A stretch of 64,000 nt of DNA from Mycobacterium sp. URHB0044 (GCF_000620625.1 NZ_JIAW01000003.1:434001-498000), one strand, 5' to 3'; numbered from the stretch's first letter, positions 9,075 through 18,780 are shown. The notes: generated by a model not told the origin, from the letters alone. Translations and numbers: made by a program.

Positions 9075-10346
9075 CTAGCCCTCTCCGGATCCGTCGCCCG
9101 CACCGTCGGTGCCTGCGCCGGTCGAGTCGGTGCCACTCGTCGTCTCGGGCCGGTTGCCGGTGAAGGCGCCGAACCCGTTGCTGATGAAGTCGGTGACCGG
9201 CTTGAACGGATTGCTTCCTGCCGCATCAGACGCAGTGGTCGATGGCTTGACGGGGGGAGCGCCGTTGACGCCCGGGATGACGGGCGTTGACTTCTCGTCG
9301 TTTACCCGGGAGGTCTTCGATACCGGCGTCTCGGTCTCGTCGGCGGATGTCTCCGGTGCCGCCTCGACGGACCTGGCGCTGGAGGCCGGAGCGGCGAGGG
9401 TCACCGGAACCGGGGCCGGGACCGGAAGCCCACCACCGGGCTGGACCACGCCGGGCGGCGGCGGAGTGAGAGGCGCGAACGGGGTGCTGCCAGCGGTCAT
9501 GTCGGGGGCCATCGCGAACGAGATGAACGACGGACCGGCATTGGTGGTGATGGCCGGCAGGACGTTGAAGTCGAACGTCATCGAGCCGACCTGCGTCGTG
9601 GTGTGCAGGCCGCCGATGCGGAAGTCGTTCGGCGGGCCACCCGTGAAGTTGTCCGACGTGACGAAGCCCGTGGTGCCGGTATTGGTGATGACCCCGGGTA
9701 TGCCTGCTGACCACCGGCCGATGTCGACGGCACTGAAGTTGTCGTTCAGACCATTGGGTATGGGCAGTAGGCCCCCGCCCGGAGCCTGGGTGAAGCCGAT
9801 GGCCTTGAGGACGTTGAGATTGAAGAAGGCAGGGCCGAGCTGGTTGGACGTTTGGAGGACGCCGGCGTGGGTGCCGATGATCGGATCCCACGAAGCGGCA
9901 TTGTCGGTGAAGCCCACTGCGCCGGTGCTGCTGGCGAGGCCGACGACCCCGGTAACCCACTGGTCCATTTGGGTGTAGTTGGCCGTGGCCGTGTTGCTAC
10001 CGGGCGGCGGCTGGCTGGCGCTGAAGGCCCTCAACGAATCCAGGCCGAAGGCCAGCGGACCCAATTGATTTGCTGCCTGCAGGGCACCCGTCGCCCCGGT
10101 GGCGAAGTTGCCACCGGCGGCGGCCCCAGCGGCGGCGGACAAGGCGGCCGCGCCGGCAGTGCTGGTCGACGGGTCGGGTGCAACGACCCACGGATAGATC
10201 TGACTGAAGCTGAAGACCGGCCGCACCTCGGGAATGGTGACCGGTGCGGGATTAGCGGTGGACAGAGCGTAATGAGTGAGCAGCAACGCTCCAGCACCAA
10301 CTGCGGCGATCCCAGTGCCACTGAAGCAGCAAACGGTCCTGATCAT
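9075..10346 (-). CDS. Exported protein with internal repeats and low-complexity tail
   Basis: A 423-residue protein with an N-terminal signal or anchor (residues 5-30) and an Ala/Gly-rich linker. Two units of about 56 residues (roughly 129-184 and 211-266) share W, GxVGF, G-H, Q-x-G, F and NVL-x-AI positions, and a partial third copy (83-107) contains NQLGPLAF. The C-terminal 130 residues are Pro/Ser/Thr/Gly-rich and probably disordered. I do not recognise a named family. The repeats suggest a small beta-structured surface domain. AT-rich DNA upstream (10380-10440) probably holds its promoter. Confidence 0.68.
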   Translation of the reverse strand: MIRTVCCFSGTGIAAVGAGALLLTHYALSTANPAPVTIPEVRPVFSFSQIYPWVVAPDPSTSTAGAAALSAAAGAAAGGNFATGATGALQAANQLGPLAFGLDSLRAFSASQPPPGSNTATANYTQMDQWVTGVVGLASSTGAVGFTDNAASWDPIIGTHAGVLQTSNQLGPAFFNLNVLKAIGFTQAPGGGLLPIPNGLNDNFSAVDIGRWSAGIPGVITNTGTTGFVTSDNFTGGPPNDFRIGGLHTTTQVGSMTFDFNVLPAITTNAGPSFISFAMAPDMTAGSTPFAPLTPPPPGVVQPGGGLPVPAPVPVTLAAPASSARSVEAAPETSADETETPVSKTSRVNDEKSTPVIPGVNGAPPVKPSTTASDAAGSNPFKPVTDFISNGFGAFTGNRPETTSGTDSTGAGTDGAGDGSGEG

Positions 10347-10515
10347 GATTTTCCCTCTGTGAGCCGGTGTACTGGCGATTTAGTGAAGTATAAAACTAAC
10401 GCTTCAGTCAACAAGCCATTTCGTGCCAGCTAATAACGGAACCGGTTGTTTTGCATTCGCTGATGGTACTACCCGCTCAGTGATTTGCTAACCCGACACA
10501 GAAAAATCTGGGTGG

Positions 10516-10568
10516 CAGGCACGGAATCCGTTGATGGCCGTGTGCCTGAGTTACCTCGTCGGACGAGG
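10516..10568 (-). terminator. Hairpin pair downstream of hsaF
   Basis: Two inverted repeats lie just after the hsaF stop. One pairs CAGGCACGG (10516-10524) with CCGTGTGCCTG (10538-10548). The other pairs CCTCGTC (10554-10560) with GACGAGG (10562-10568). There is no clear T tract, as is common in mycobacteria. They probably end the hsaE-hsaG-hsaF transcript. Confidence 0.45.
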
Positions 10569-10576
10569 AGGACCAG

Positions 10577-11632
10577 CTAGGCCGAGGCGGCCGCGTCCTG
10601 TTCGCGCTTGATCTCCAACGCGATGTCGATGAGTTGGTCTTCCTGGCCGCCGATCAGTTTGCGTTGCCCTGCGCGGTGCAGCAGCTGGTGTGCGGGCACG
10701 CCGTAGCGCTCGGATTGGCGGATGGCGTGCTTGAGGAAGCTGGAGTACACCCCGGAGTAGCCCATGATGAGGGCGTTGCGGTCCAGCAGGCACTCGGCGG
10801 GCATGGCGGGGGCGACCACTTCCTCGGCGGCGTCGGCGATGTCGAAGAAGTCGATGCCGGTCTTCACGCCGATCTTGTCGAACACGCCGATGAGCGCCTC
10901 GACGGGCGCATTGCCCGCACCCGCGCCGAACCGCCGGCAGGACCCGTCGATCTGCTTGGCGCCCGCGCGGACGGCCTCGATCGAGTTGGCGACGCCGAGG
11001 CCGAGGTTCTCGTGGCCGTGGAAGCCCACCTGAGCATCGTCGCCGAGCTCGGCGACCAGCGCGGCCACCCGGTCGGCGACACCCTCGAGCACCAGCGCCC
11101 CGGCCGAGTCGACGACGTAGACGCACTGGCAGCCGGCGTCGGCCATGATGCGGGCCTGAGCGGCGAGCTTCTCCGGGCTGATGGTGTGGCTCATCATCAG
11201 GAACCCGACCGTTTCCAGGCCGAGTTCGCGGGCCAGCCCGAAGTGCTGGATGGAGGTGTCGGCTTCGGTGCAATGGGTCGCGATGCGGCAGATCGAGCCG
11301 CCGTTGTTCTGCGCTTCCTTGATGTCTTCCTTGGTGCCCACACCGGGCAGCATGAGGAAGGCGATCTTGGATTCGGTGGCCGTCTCGGCGGCCAGCTTGA
11401 TCAACTCCTGCTCGGGAGTCTTGGAGAACCCGTAGTTGAAGCTCGAGCCGCCCAGTCCGTCACCGTGGGTGACCTCGATGACCGGCACGCCTGCGGCGTC
11501 CAATGCCGCGACGATCGCACCGACTTCGTCCTTGGTGAACTGGTGGCGCTTGTGGTGCGACCCGTCGCGCAGCGACGTGTCGGTCATCCGGACGTCCCAC
11601 ATCGGGTCGAAGTAGATGTCGTCGGTGCTCAT
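10577..11632 (-). CDS. hsaF: 4-hydroxy-2-oxovalerate (oxoacid) aldolase HsaF
   Basis: A 351-residue DRE-TIM metallolyase. The N-terminal [17 protein letters not shown] carries the metal-binding Asp and catalytic His region, HGHENLGLG is present, and the C-terminal helical domain is of the DmpG communication type. It cleaves the 4-hydroxy-2-oxo acid released from the steroid rings, giving pyruvate and an aldehyde that is channelled to HsaG. The start ATG overlaps the hsaG stop as ATGA. The genes are ordered hsaE-hsaG-hsaF, as in Rv3536c-Rv3534c. Confidence 0.95.
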   Translation of the reverse strand: MSTDDIYFDPMWDVRMTDTSLRDGSHHKRHQFTKDEVGAIVAALDAAGVPVIEVTHGDGLGGSSFNYGFSKTPEQELIKLAAETATESKIAFLMLPGVGTKEDIKEAQNNGGSICRIATHCTEADTSIQHFGLARELGLETVGFLMMSHTISPEKLAAQARIMADAGCQCVYVVDSAGALVLEGVADRVAALVAELGDDAQVGFHGHENLGLGVANSIEAVRAGAKQIDGSCRRFGAGAGNAPVEALIGVFDKIGVKTGIDFFDIADAAEEVVAPAMPAECLLDRNALIMGYSGVYSSFLKHAIRQSERYGVPAHQLLHRAGQRKLIGGQEDQLIDIALEIKREQDAAASA

Positions 11633-12546
11633 GCCTGCCCTCCAGTGGCCGCGGCGAGGGATTCCTTCGCGATTTCCTCGCCGACCTTCGTCGCCGCGGC
11701 GGTCATGATGTCCAGGTTTCCCGCATACGGCGGCAGGTAGTCACCCGCACCCTCCACTTCGACGAACGTGGTGACGAGGTGGTTGCCGCCGTTGTACACC
11801 GTCGGTTCGTCGAACTGCGGCTCGTTGAGCAGCCGGTAGCCGGGCACGTAGGTCTGCACCTCGGCGACGACGTCCTTGATCGACTGCGTGATCGCGTCGT
11901 GGTCGGCGTCCTCGGGAATGGCGCAGAAGATGGTGTCGCGCATGATCATTGGCGGATCGGCGGGGTTGAGGATGATGATCGCCTTGCCACGCTTGGCGCC
12001 GCCGATCACCTCGACCCCGGCGCTGGTGGTCTTGGTGAACTCGTCGATGTTGGCCCGCGTGCCAGGCCCCGCCGATGCGCTGGACACCGACGCCACGATC
12101 TCGGCATACGGCACGTCGACGATGCGGGAGACGGCGTAGACCATCGGGATGGTGGCCTGCCCACCGCAGGTGACCATGTTGACGTTCGGTGCGTCGAGGT
12201 GCGCGCGCAGGTTGGCAGGCGGGATCACCCCTGGGCCGACGGCCGCAGGCGTCAGGTCGATCGCGCGGATGCCCGCCTCGGCGTAACGCGGCGCGGCGTC
12301 GCGGTGCACGTAGGCACTGGTCGCCTCGAACACCAAATCCGGCTTCTCCGACTGCGACAGCAGCCAATCGACGCCCTCGTGACTCGTCTCCAGGCCCAAC
12401 TTGCGGGCCCGCGCGAGGCCCTCGCTGTCGGGGTCGATGCCGATCATCCAGCGCGGCTCGAGCCACTCCGAGCGCAGGAGCTTGTAGAGCAGATCGGTAC
12501 TGATGTTGCCGGACCCGACGATCGCGACCGATGCCTTGTGCGGCAT
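11629..12546 (-). CDS. hsaG: Acylating aldehyde dehydrogenase HsaG
   Basis: A 305-residue DmpF-type dehydrogenase. The Rossmann loop GSGNIS is at residues 11-16 and the catalytic Cys127 lies in [12 protein letters not shown]. It oxidises the aldehyde from HsaF to an acyl-CoA using NAD and CoA, the last step of ring C/D-side chain fragment release in the Hsa pathway. A GAGGAG ribosome site precedes the ATG at 12546. It follows hsaE by 13 bp and is coupled to hsaF. Length and order match Rv3535c. Confidence 0.95.
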   Translation of the reverse strand: MPHKASVAIVGSGNISTDLLYKLLRSEWLEPRWMIGIDPDSEGLARARKLGLETSHEGVDWLLSQSEKPDLVFEATSAYVHRDAAPRYAEAGIRAIDLTPAAVGPGVIPPANLRAHLDAPNVNMVTCGGQATIPMVYAVSRIVDVPYAEIVASVSSASAGPGTRANIDEFTKTTSAGVEVIGGAKRGKAIIILNPADPPMIMRDTIFCAIPEDADHDAITQSIKDVVAEVQTYVPGYRLLNEPQFDEPTVYNGGNHLVTTFVEVEGAGDYLPPYAGNLDIMTAAATKVGEEIAKESLAAATGGQA

Positions 12547-12559
12547 GCCTAACTCCTCA

Positions 12560-13345
12560 TTACTCGAAAGACAGTCGGACTGAACCTAGTCCGTCGAAAT
12601 CTGCTACGAAATCGTCGCCTGGACGTGCATCTATCGCACGCGTGCAGGAGCCCGGCAGCACGATGTCGCCGGCTTTCAGGCGCACGCCGAACTGGTCGAC
12701 CTTGCGGGCCAGCCATGCCACGGCCGTCACCGGATTGCCGAGCACCGCGTCACTGCGTCCCTCGGCGACCTTCTCACCGTTGCGCGTGAGTACCGCGTCG
12801 ATGTTGCGGATGTCGATGTCCTTGGGCGACACCCGACCCTTGCCAAGCACCCAGCCCGCCGAGGACGCATTGTCGGCGATCGTGTCGCACAACTTGATCT
12901 TCCAGTCGGTGATGCGGGTGTCGATCAGCTCGATCGACGGTGCGAACGCGGCAGTCGCGGCCAGCACGTCGTCCTCGGTGCAACCCTCCCCCGGCAGATC
13001 GTCGGCCAGGATGAAACCCACCTCGACCTCGACGCGGGGATAGAGGAAGCGGCCCGCAGCGACCGGGACGTCCTCGAAGACCGCCATCTCGTCGAGCAGA
13101 TGGCCGTAGTCGGGCTCGTCGACACCCATCATCTTCTGCATGGCCTCCGACGAGAGGCCCACCTTGTGCCCGATGACCCGTGCGCCCTCGGCGACCCGCT
13201 GCCGGATGTTGATCAACTGAATCTCGTACGCATCGACGACGTCGATGTCGGGATAGGCGTCGGTCAACGGCTTCATCGGCACCTTGCTGCGCTCGGCATC
13301 GGCAAGCTCGGCGGCCAGTTCATCCCGCACTTCTTCGGACAACAT
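12560..13345 (-). CDS. hsaE: 2-hydroxypentadienoate hydratase HsaE
   Basis: A 261-residue hydratase of the fumarylacetoacetase-like/MhpD family, equal in length to Rv3536c. It has the [12 protein letters not shown] segment and the metal-site region EVEVGFILA. It adds water to the dienoic acid produced by HsaD, giving the substrate of HsaF. I chose the ATG at 13345 because it gives the family length and has GAGGGGA upstream; the frame is open further, but that extension crosses the kstD promoter. It is first in the hsaE-hsaG-hsaF operon and diverges from kstD around a KstR box. Confidence 0.94.
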   Translation of the reverse strand: MLSEEVRDELAAELADAERSKVPMKPLTDAYPDIDVVDAYEIQLINIRQRVAEGARVIGHKVGLSSEAMQKMMGVDEPDYGHLLDEMAVFEDVPVAAGRFLYPRVEVEVGFILADDLPGEGCTEDDVLAATAAFAPSIELIDTRITDWKIKLCDTIADNASSAGWVLGKGRVSPKDIDIRNIDAVLTRNGEKVAEGRSDAVLGNPVTAVAWLARKVDQFGVRLKAGDIVLPGSCTRAIDARPGDDFVADFDGLGSVRLSFE

Positions 13346-13401
13346 CGGTGAAGTCCCCTCGTTTCGTCGACCGGCACAGTTGTGGGTCGGCCGGGCAATT
13401 C

Positions 13402-13415
13402 TATAACGTGTTCTA
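13402..13415. promoter_or_regulatory. KstR operator between hsaE and kstD
   Basis: TATAACGTGTTCTA fits TnnAACnnGTTnnA. It ends one base before the kstD ATG (13417) and lies 57 bp from the hsaE start, so KstR binding here could block both divergent transcripts. The position implies a leaderless or very short kstD leader. Confidence 0.88.
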
Positions 13416-13416
13416 C

Positions 13417-15099
13417 ATGACTGGACAGGAGTACGACGTCGTCGTAGTCGGAAGCGGCGCGGCAGGGTTGGTGGCCGCACTCACCGCCGCCCACCAGGGA
13501 CTCTCGACATTAGTCGTCGAGAAGGCTCCGCACTACGGCGGTTCCACTGCGCGGTCAGGTGGTGGCGTATGGATCCCGAACAACGAGATCCTCAAGCGCG
13601 ACGGCGTCACCGACACGGCCGAAGCGGCCCGTACGTACCTGCACACGATCATCGGCGACGTCGTCCCGCCGGAGAAGATCGACACCTACCTGGACCGCGG
13701 TCCGGAGATGCTGTCGTTCGTGCTGAAGAACTCACCGCTGAAGATGTGCTGGGTGCCCGGCTACTCCGACTACTACCCGGAGACGCCCGGTGGCCGCCCG
13801 GCCGGACGCTCCATCGAGCCGAAGCCGTTCAACGCGCGCAAACTCGGTGCCGACGAAGCCGGGCTGGAGCCTGCGTACGGCAAGGTGCCGCTGAACGTCG
13901 TCGTGATGCAGCAGGACTACGTCCGGCTCAACATGCTGAAGCGCCACCCGCGTGGTGTGCTGCGCAGTCTGAAGATCGGCGGCCGCACCATGTGGGCCAA
14001 GGCCACCGGAAAGAACCTCGTCGGCATGGGCCGGGCCCTGATTGCGCCGCTGCGCATCGGCCTGCAGAAGGCCGGTGTGCCCGTCGAGCTGAATACGGCG
14101 CTGACCGACCTGTACGTCGAGGACGGCGTTGTCCGCGGTATCTACGTGCGCGACACGAGCGCACCGGAATCGGATGAGCCCCGCCTGATTCGGGCTCGCC
14201 GCGGCGTGATCCTCGGCAGCGGCGGCTTCGAGCACAACGAGCAGATGCGGGTGAAGTACCAGCGCGCCCCGATCACCACGGAGTGGACCGTTGGCGCGGT
14301 GGCGAACACGGGCGACGGCATCCTCGCCGCCGAGAAGCTCGGTGCCGCACTGGAATTCATGGAGGACGCGTGGTGGGGGCCGACGGTGCCGCTCGTCGGC
14401 GCACCGTGGTTCGCTTTGTCCGAGCGCAACTCACCCGGGTCGATCATCGTCAACACCAGCGGCAAGCGATTCATGAACGAGTCGATGCCCTACGTCGAGG
14501 CGTGCCACCGGATGTACGGCGGCGAATACGGTCAAGGGCCCGGGCCCGGCGAGAACGTGCCCGCGTGGCTGGTGTTCGACCAGCAGTACCGCGACCGCTA
14601 CATCTTCGCGGGTCTGCAACCCGGACAACGGATTCCGAAGAAGTGGTTGGACTCTGGCGTGGTGATCAAGGCCGACACCCTGGAGGAGCTCGCCGCGAAG
14701 ACGGGTCTGCCGGTGGAGGACTTCAAGGCCACGGTCGAGCGGTTCAACGGTTTCGCCCGCTCGGGTGTGGACGAAGACTTCAAGCGCGGCGAGAGCGCAT
14801 ACGACCGTTATTACGGTGATCCGACCAACAAGCCGAACCCCAATCTGGGCGAGATCAGCCACGGGCCGTTCTACGCGGCGAAGATGGTGCCCGGCGACCT
14901 CGGCACGAAGGGCGGCGTGCGCACCGACGTGTACGGCCGGGCCCTGCGCGACGACGGTTCGATCATCGATGGCCTCTACGCAGCGGGCAATGCCAGCGGA
15001 CCGGTGATGGGCCACACCTATCCCGGTCCGGGCGGCACCATCGGGCCTGCCATGACATTCGGCTATCTGGCCGCGCTGCACGTGGCAGGGAAGGCGTAG
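13417..15099 (+). CDS. kstD: 3-ketosteroid delta-1-dehydrogenase KstD
   Basis: A 560-residue FAD flavoprotein. The dinucleotide-binding motif GSGAAG is at residues 12-17 and the C-terminal FAD motif reads AAGNASGPVMGHTYPGPGGTIGP. It introduces the 1,2 double bond into ring A of 3-keto-4-ene steroids, allowing ring B opening by KshAB. The start at 13417 is preferred over upstream in-frame codons because those run through the KstR operator. It is followed five bases later by chsH3. Context and length match Rv3537. Confidence 0.95.
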   Translation: MTGQEYDVVVVGSGAAGLVAALTAAHQGLSTLVVEKAPHYGGSTARSGGGVWIPNNEILKRDGVTDTAEAARTYLHTIIGDVVPPEKIDTYLDRGPEMLSFVLKNSPLKMCWVPGYSDYYPETPGGRPAGRSIEPKPFNARKLGADEAGLEPAYGKVPLNVVVMQQDYVRLNMLKRHPRGVLRSLKIGGRTMWAKATGKNLVGMGRALIAPLRIGLQKAGVPVELNTALTDLYVEDGVVRGIYVRDTSAPESDEPRLIRARRGVILGSGGFEHNEQMRVKYQRAPITTEWTVGAVANTGDGILAAEKLGAALEFMEDAWWGPTVPLVGAPWFALSERNSPGSIIVNTSGKRFMNESMPYVEACHRMYGGEYGQGPGPGENVPAWLVFDQQYRDRYIFAGLQPGQRIPKKWLDSGVVIKADTLEELAAKTGLPVEDFKATVERFNGFARSGVDEDFKRGESAYDRYYGDPTNKPNPNLGEISHGPFYAAKMVPGDLGTKGGVRTDVYGRALRDDGSIIDGLYAAGNASGPVMGHTYPGPGGTIGPAMTFGYLAALHVAGKA

Positions 15100-15104
15100 A
15101 CCGG

Positions 15105-15965
15105 ATGCCGATCAATCTCGCCGAGGCGCTCGGGGCCGAACTCGATCCCATCGAATTCTCCTGGAGCAGTAGCGATGTGCAGCTGTACCAGCTGGGCCTC
15201 GGAGCAGGCACCGACCCCATGGACAAGCGCGAGTTGCGCTACCTGGCCGACGACACCCCACAGGTGCTGCCGACATTCGGCAACGTGGCGCAGACCTTCC
15301 ACATGACCGAGCCGCCGACCGTTCGGTTCCCTGGCATCGACATCGAACTGTCCAAGGTGCTGCACGCCAGCGAGGCCATCACCGTTCCTGGGCCGATCCC
15401 ACCGTCGGGCACCGGACGGGCGGTGACGCGGTTCACCGAGATCTGGGACAAGGGCAAGGCCGCGGTGATCTGGTCCGAAACCACGGTGACCACGCCGGAT
15501 GGCACCCCGCTGTGGACGCAGAAACGGTCGATCTTCGCCCGCGGCGAGGGCGGCTTCGGCGGCGACCGCGGACCCTCGACGTCATCGGCACCTCCCGAAC
15601 GCGCGCCGGACTTCGAGCTCGACGTTCCGGTGTCCCCCCAGCAAGCGCTGCTCTACCGCATGTGCGGGGACCGCAATCCGCTCCATTCGGATCCGGAATT
15701 CGCTGCAGCCGCTGGGTTTCCGCGGCCAATCCTGCACGGCCTCTGCACGTACGGCATGACGTGCAAGGCAATGACCGACGCGCTGCTCGACGGCGACAGC
15801 TCGCGGGTCGGCAGCTACGGTGCCCGCTTCGCCGGCGTGGTGTTCCCGGGGGAGACGCTGAAGGTGAGCGTCTGGAAGGAAGGCGACGGCTTCCAAGCCG
15901 CGGTCACCGTGCCCGGACGTGAAGACGCTGTCGCGCTGGCCGGCGTCGAGTTGATCCCCGTTTAA
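15105..15965 (+). CDS. chsH3: MaoC-like double hot-dog enoyl-CoA hydratase (Rv3538-like, ChsH3)
   Basis: A 286-residue protein with two MaoC-type hot-dog halves. The second half carries the hydratase-2 motif, with Asp in YRMCGDRNPLHSDPEFA and PRPILHGLCTYG. The relative in M. tuberculosis, Rv3538, hydrates a C24 side-chain enoyl-CoA during cholesterol side-chain beta-oxidation. It starts five bases after the kstD stop, so it is co-transcribed under the same KstR box. It converges on the small zinc-ribbon-like gene with a 12-bp gap. The enzyme class is certain; the precise substrate comes from orthology. Confidence 0.85.
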   Translation: MPINLAEALGAELDPIEFSWSSSDVQLYQLGLGAGTDPMDKRELRYLADDTPQVLPTFGNVAQTFHMTEPPTVRFPGIDIELSKVLHASEAITVPGPIPPSGTGRAVTRFTEIWDKGKAAVIWSETTVTTPDGTPLWTQKRSIFARGEGGFGGDRGPSTSSAPPERAPDFELDVPVSPQQALLYRMCGDRNPLHSDPEFAAAAGFPRPILHGLCTYGMTCKAMTDALLDGDSSRVGSYGARFAGVVFPGETLKVSVWKEGDGFQAAVTVPGREDAVALAGVELIPV

Positions 15966-15977
15966 ATCCTCTGGGGC

Positions 15978-16385
15978 TCAACCGGTCCGGCGCTTCGGAC
16001 GCACAATCGGCACGTCGTGCAGTGCCGTGTCGGCCCATGACCGGGCGGACGGACACCTCCGCAGGTGCTTGTAGACGAGATCGTGCAACTCAGGTGCCTC
16101 CGCGGTCAACGAGACGATCACCAACGGGACGGAAAGGCTTTCCCCGCAGCCACCCGGGCATTCGACGGTGAGGACCTCCGGTGATGCAAAGGAACCTGCG
16201 GTCTCCGACTGAGCCAACGGAATCGCTGGCTGACAACCGCCTTTCGTTGCGTGAATGAGCGCGTCAATCTTGGCGGACGACAGCAGCATGTGCGATCTGC
16301 CGATCCAGCCGCAGCTGCATTGGGCTCGGCTACTGTGGCGCGGCCGCATCGCGATCACGACGCCCGCGCTATCCCCCCTAGCCAC
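15978..16385 (-). CDS. Small cysteine-rich hypothetical protein
   Basis: A 135-residue protein (GTG start at 16385; an in-frame ATG at 16349 is an alternative). Its cysteines are arranged as CSCGW near residue 23, CPGGCGES in the middle and one near residue 112, suggesting a zinc-ribbon or metal site. There is no signal peptide. AGGAG lies about ten bases before the GTG. Not a recognised family. It converges on chsH3, so it is probably separate from the KstR operon. Confidence 0.5.
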   Translation of the reverse strand: MARGDSAGVVIAMRPRHSSRAQCSCGWIGRSHMLLSSAKIDALIHATKGGCQPAIPLAQSETAGSFASPEVLTVECPGGCGESLSVPLVIVSLTAEAPELHDLVYKHLRRCPSARSWADTALHDVPIVRPKRRTG

Positions 16386-17849
16386 GTGTGCGAATCTCCT
16401 TCACCGGCGAGTAGTGATGTCGAGTGACCAAAACCCCCGTAGAGATCATCGACTCCAACGCCGTGTGGCGCAGATCACACCAGGCTATTCTTTGCTAGAA
16501 ACGCCGTCAAGCGCATGAGTCGCCACCGACGCGAGTTTCGACGCCTGGGTCAACCCCAGGCACATCAGGGGCCTCAGGCGGCGAAGTGCCACGGCCGATT
16601 CAACGCGTGGGCGCGGGGCACCAGCCGCAAGTCATCATGAATATGCAGGTAGAAACCATTTGCGTCGACAATTAGTTCCTTAGTCCGATCTTGCCGTTCC
16701 TGCCGATCGGAGCATTTGGCTACGCCGACGGGGAAGTAACTCCGGCAACCCAATTGGGCTATATGTCACCAACTGCCACGAGATTGCTGTGATGCGTGCC
16801 GAGGAGCCTTCAGACCCTTTAGAACTCGTCGGGCGAGGCCGCGAATTGCGGCCTCGCCCGACGAGTGGTCCTTCGATTTCATTGCCGACAACGCCGGCCG
16901 GTTCGTTCCCCCATTCGAGGCTGGCGCTTCAGATCCCTAACCGCGAGTTGAATCCCTCGTGAGTGCGGACAGCGGCCGTACCCACCCCCTACTGGCGATT
17001 GCAACATGCAGTCGACACCTGCGGGTGGCGCCCGCGACGTGGGCGTGGACCCACAGCCGTTAGGCGACGACCAGTCCAACTGCAGTTGACTCATGGTCGG
17101 CACCCCCTTCCCAACGGCTGGGGCCCACACCGCGGTCTGGATGTGGCATTGCCCTAAACGCTAGGCCTTTGCTAAAACTACTGTCAAGCGTTCATCAATT
17201 AACCGATGAGCAAATTTGAATTGATTTCGGCGCCGAATTCGTATGGCTTGGCTGTCCATCCTCGAGCCGTCGTTCAGGATGCACGTCGTGGTTTCGATGC
17301 CGCCCGATCCCGTCGGCTCCAGCGTCGCCCGCCCAGAAAGGGCCGAAGCGTATTCACGCAGTTCACGTCATTGCGGCCCGCCGCCGTGTGCTCTCGTGCA
17401 AGAATCCGCACCCGAATCCCAGCACGGGCAACGAGACTTCGCCACACGGACCATGCCCTGAGCGGTTGTTCACGGAAATGGACGTTCCTTAGCGCATCTA
17501 GCAACGCCAGGCCTGGCGTGGACGACGACCGATGAAATGATTGCTAGAACTGCGCTTGCGCGACGCATCTGGCCGCGCTCCGCGAGATCGATCGCACGGA
17601 TCGTCCGCCATGGACTTCAAGGCGGCACGAAATTTTTGCCGCCATCGGCTCTCTGCCCGGAAAGCCGCGGTGTGCCGATACGTTGCTGCCTGCGGCGAGA
17701 TTGCGGACGACAGCCTCCGCCAACTCGCTGCTTTCCGACGCCGCAAAATGGTGAGTCACGAGCTGTGCGCAACCTGATAACTTCGGAATCCGTGACCATT
17801 CCCGTCGGGGGGATGCCGCCGGTTGGACGATTTCAGGAGGGCACTTCAC
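16386..17849. other. 1.46-kb region without a convincing gene
   Basis: Short open frames exist on both strands, but none has a convincing start, codon pattern or recognisable family. The region holds a small perfect hairpin (16543-16561), a much stronger one (16824-16866) and recurring TTGCTA(G/A)AA strings near 16492, 17166 and 17534. It may contain a non-coding RNA or the remains of genes lost relative to other mycobacteria. The promoter and leader of the MPT63-like gene must lie in its right end. Confidence 0.5.
16824..16866. terminator. Very strong perfect hairpin (19-bp stem, 5-base loop)
   Basis: Arms 16824-16842 and 16848-16866 are perfect inverted complements of 19 bp around the loop GAATT. 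The sequence after it (GGTCCTTCGATTTC) is only modestly T-rich. It could terminate transcription in both directions or be the 3' end of a small RNA transcribed from 16400-16820. No gene abuts it. Confidence 0.55.
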
Positions 17850-18776
17850 GTGAAGATCAGCCATGCATTGGCAGCAGCCGCAGCCGTCGCCACAGCAGGC
17901 TCGGTTGGCATCCTCGGCGCGCCGATCGCGTCCGCCGATCCCACCACGACGACCATCGGGTCTCAGGCAAAGCTGGTCGACGGCAACGTGGTCCAGGCCT
18001 GGACCATCACCAATCTGAAGCCTAGTTCGGACGCCATCCCCTACCCGGTGGCCGGCACCTTGTGGGAGGCCACCGCCACTGACGAGGCCCTCGAGGGCGG
18101 TGCCACCCCCATCGTCTCGAACCTCAACGCGCGGGCCAAGAGTGGCGAGACCTACCGGGTGCTGTTCGGTGTCGCCACACCACAGGGCGTGAACCCGTCG
18201 ACGCTCGCGCAGGGAGAGAAGACCACCGGCAAGGTGTACTTCGACGTGACCGGGGACAAGCCGGACAGCGTCGTCTACAACGCCGGCGGTCAGGATCTGC
18301 TCGTCTGGGTGGAGGCCCCGCCGCCCGCACGTCAAGGCGGAACCCAGTGGACCCCCGCACCGTCCCGTGGTCAGACCTCGCCGGCCCCCGCGGCGACGCC
18401 AGCAACGCCCGCTCCCGCGGCCAGCCCGACTGCCACGGGCACCGAGGGCGCGCCGCTTCCCGCCAGCGGAGCACAGCTCCCCACGGGTAGCTCAGGCACC
18501 CCGCTTCCCGTGGGAACTCCGGCAACCCCGCTCCCGACCGGCAGCCAGGGCACGCCGCTTCCGGCCGGTAGCCAGGGCACTCCCGCCGTCGCAGGCACCG
18601 AGGGAGCTCCCCTGCCCGCCAGCGCGCAGGAGGCGCCGGCACTTGCGCCCGCCCCGGCAGTTGCGCCGGCACCGGCGCCCGCCGTCAGCCAGGGCACCCC
18701 GCTTCCCGCGGGCAGCCAGGGCACCCCGGCGACACCCACCACGACGACGATTGCGCCGCCGCCTCCCGGTTCCTGA
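17850..18776 (+). CDS. Secreted MPT63-family (DUF1942) protein with Pro/Ala-rich repeat tail
   Basis: A 308-residue exported protein. GTG start at 17850 with AGGAGG nine bases upstream. A signal peptide ends at about residue 30 (IASADP). Residues about 30-150 form an MPT63-like beta-sandwich (DUF1942), with VVQAWTITNLKPSSD and GKVYFDVTGD. The remaining 150 residues are a Pro/Ala/Gly/Thr tail built on repeats of GTPLPAGSQ and GAPLPAS type, probably disordered and cell-wall spanning. MPT63 itself lacks such a tail. The role of the family is unknown; it is abundant in culture filtrates. Confidence 0.82.
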   Translation: MKISHALAAAAAVATAGSVGILGAPIASADPTTTTIGSQAKLVDGNVVQAWTITNLKPSSDAIPYPVAGTLWEATATDEALEGGATPIVSNLNARAKSGETYRVLFGVATPQGVNPSTLAQGEKTTGKVYFDVTGDKPDSVVYNAGGQDLLVWVEAPPPARQGGTQWTPAPSRGQTSPAPAATPATPAPAASPTATGTEGAPLPASGAQLPTGSSGTPLPVGTPATPLPTGSQGTPLPAGSQGTPAVAGTEGAPLPASAQEAPALAPAPAVAPAPAPAVSQGTPLPAGSQGTPATPTTTTIAPPPPGS

Positions 18777-18780
18777 GTAG

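Noticed and set aside
10440..10447. AACCGGTT palindrome upstream of the exported repeat protein, considered as a KstR site
   Set aside because: The outer T and A of TnnAACnnGTTnnA are missing.
17206..17535. 109-codon plus-strand frame in the gene-free interval
   Set aside because: Arg-rich composition typical of a non-coding frame; no start signal or family.
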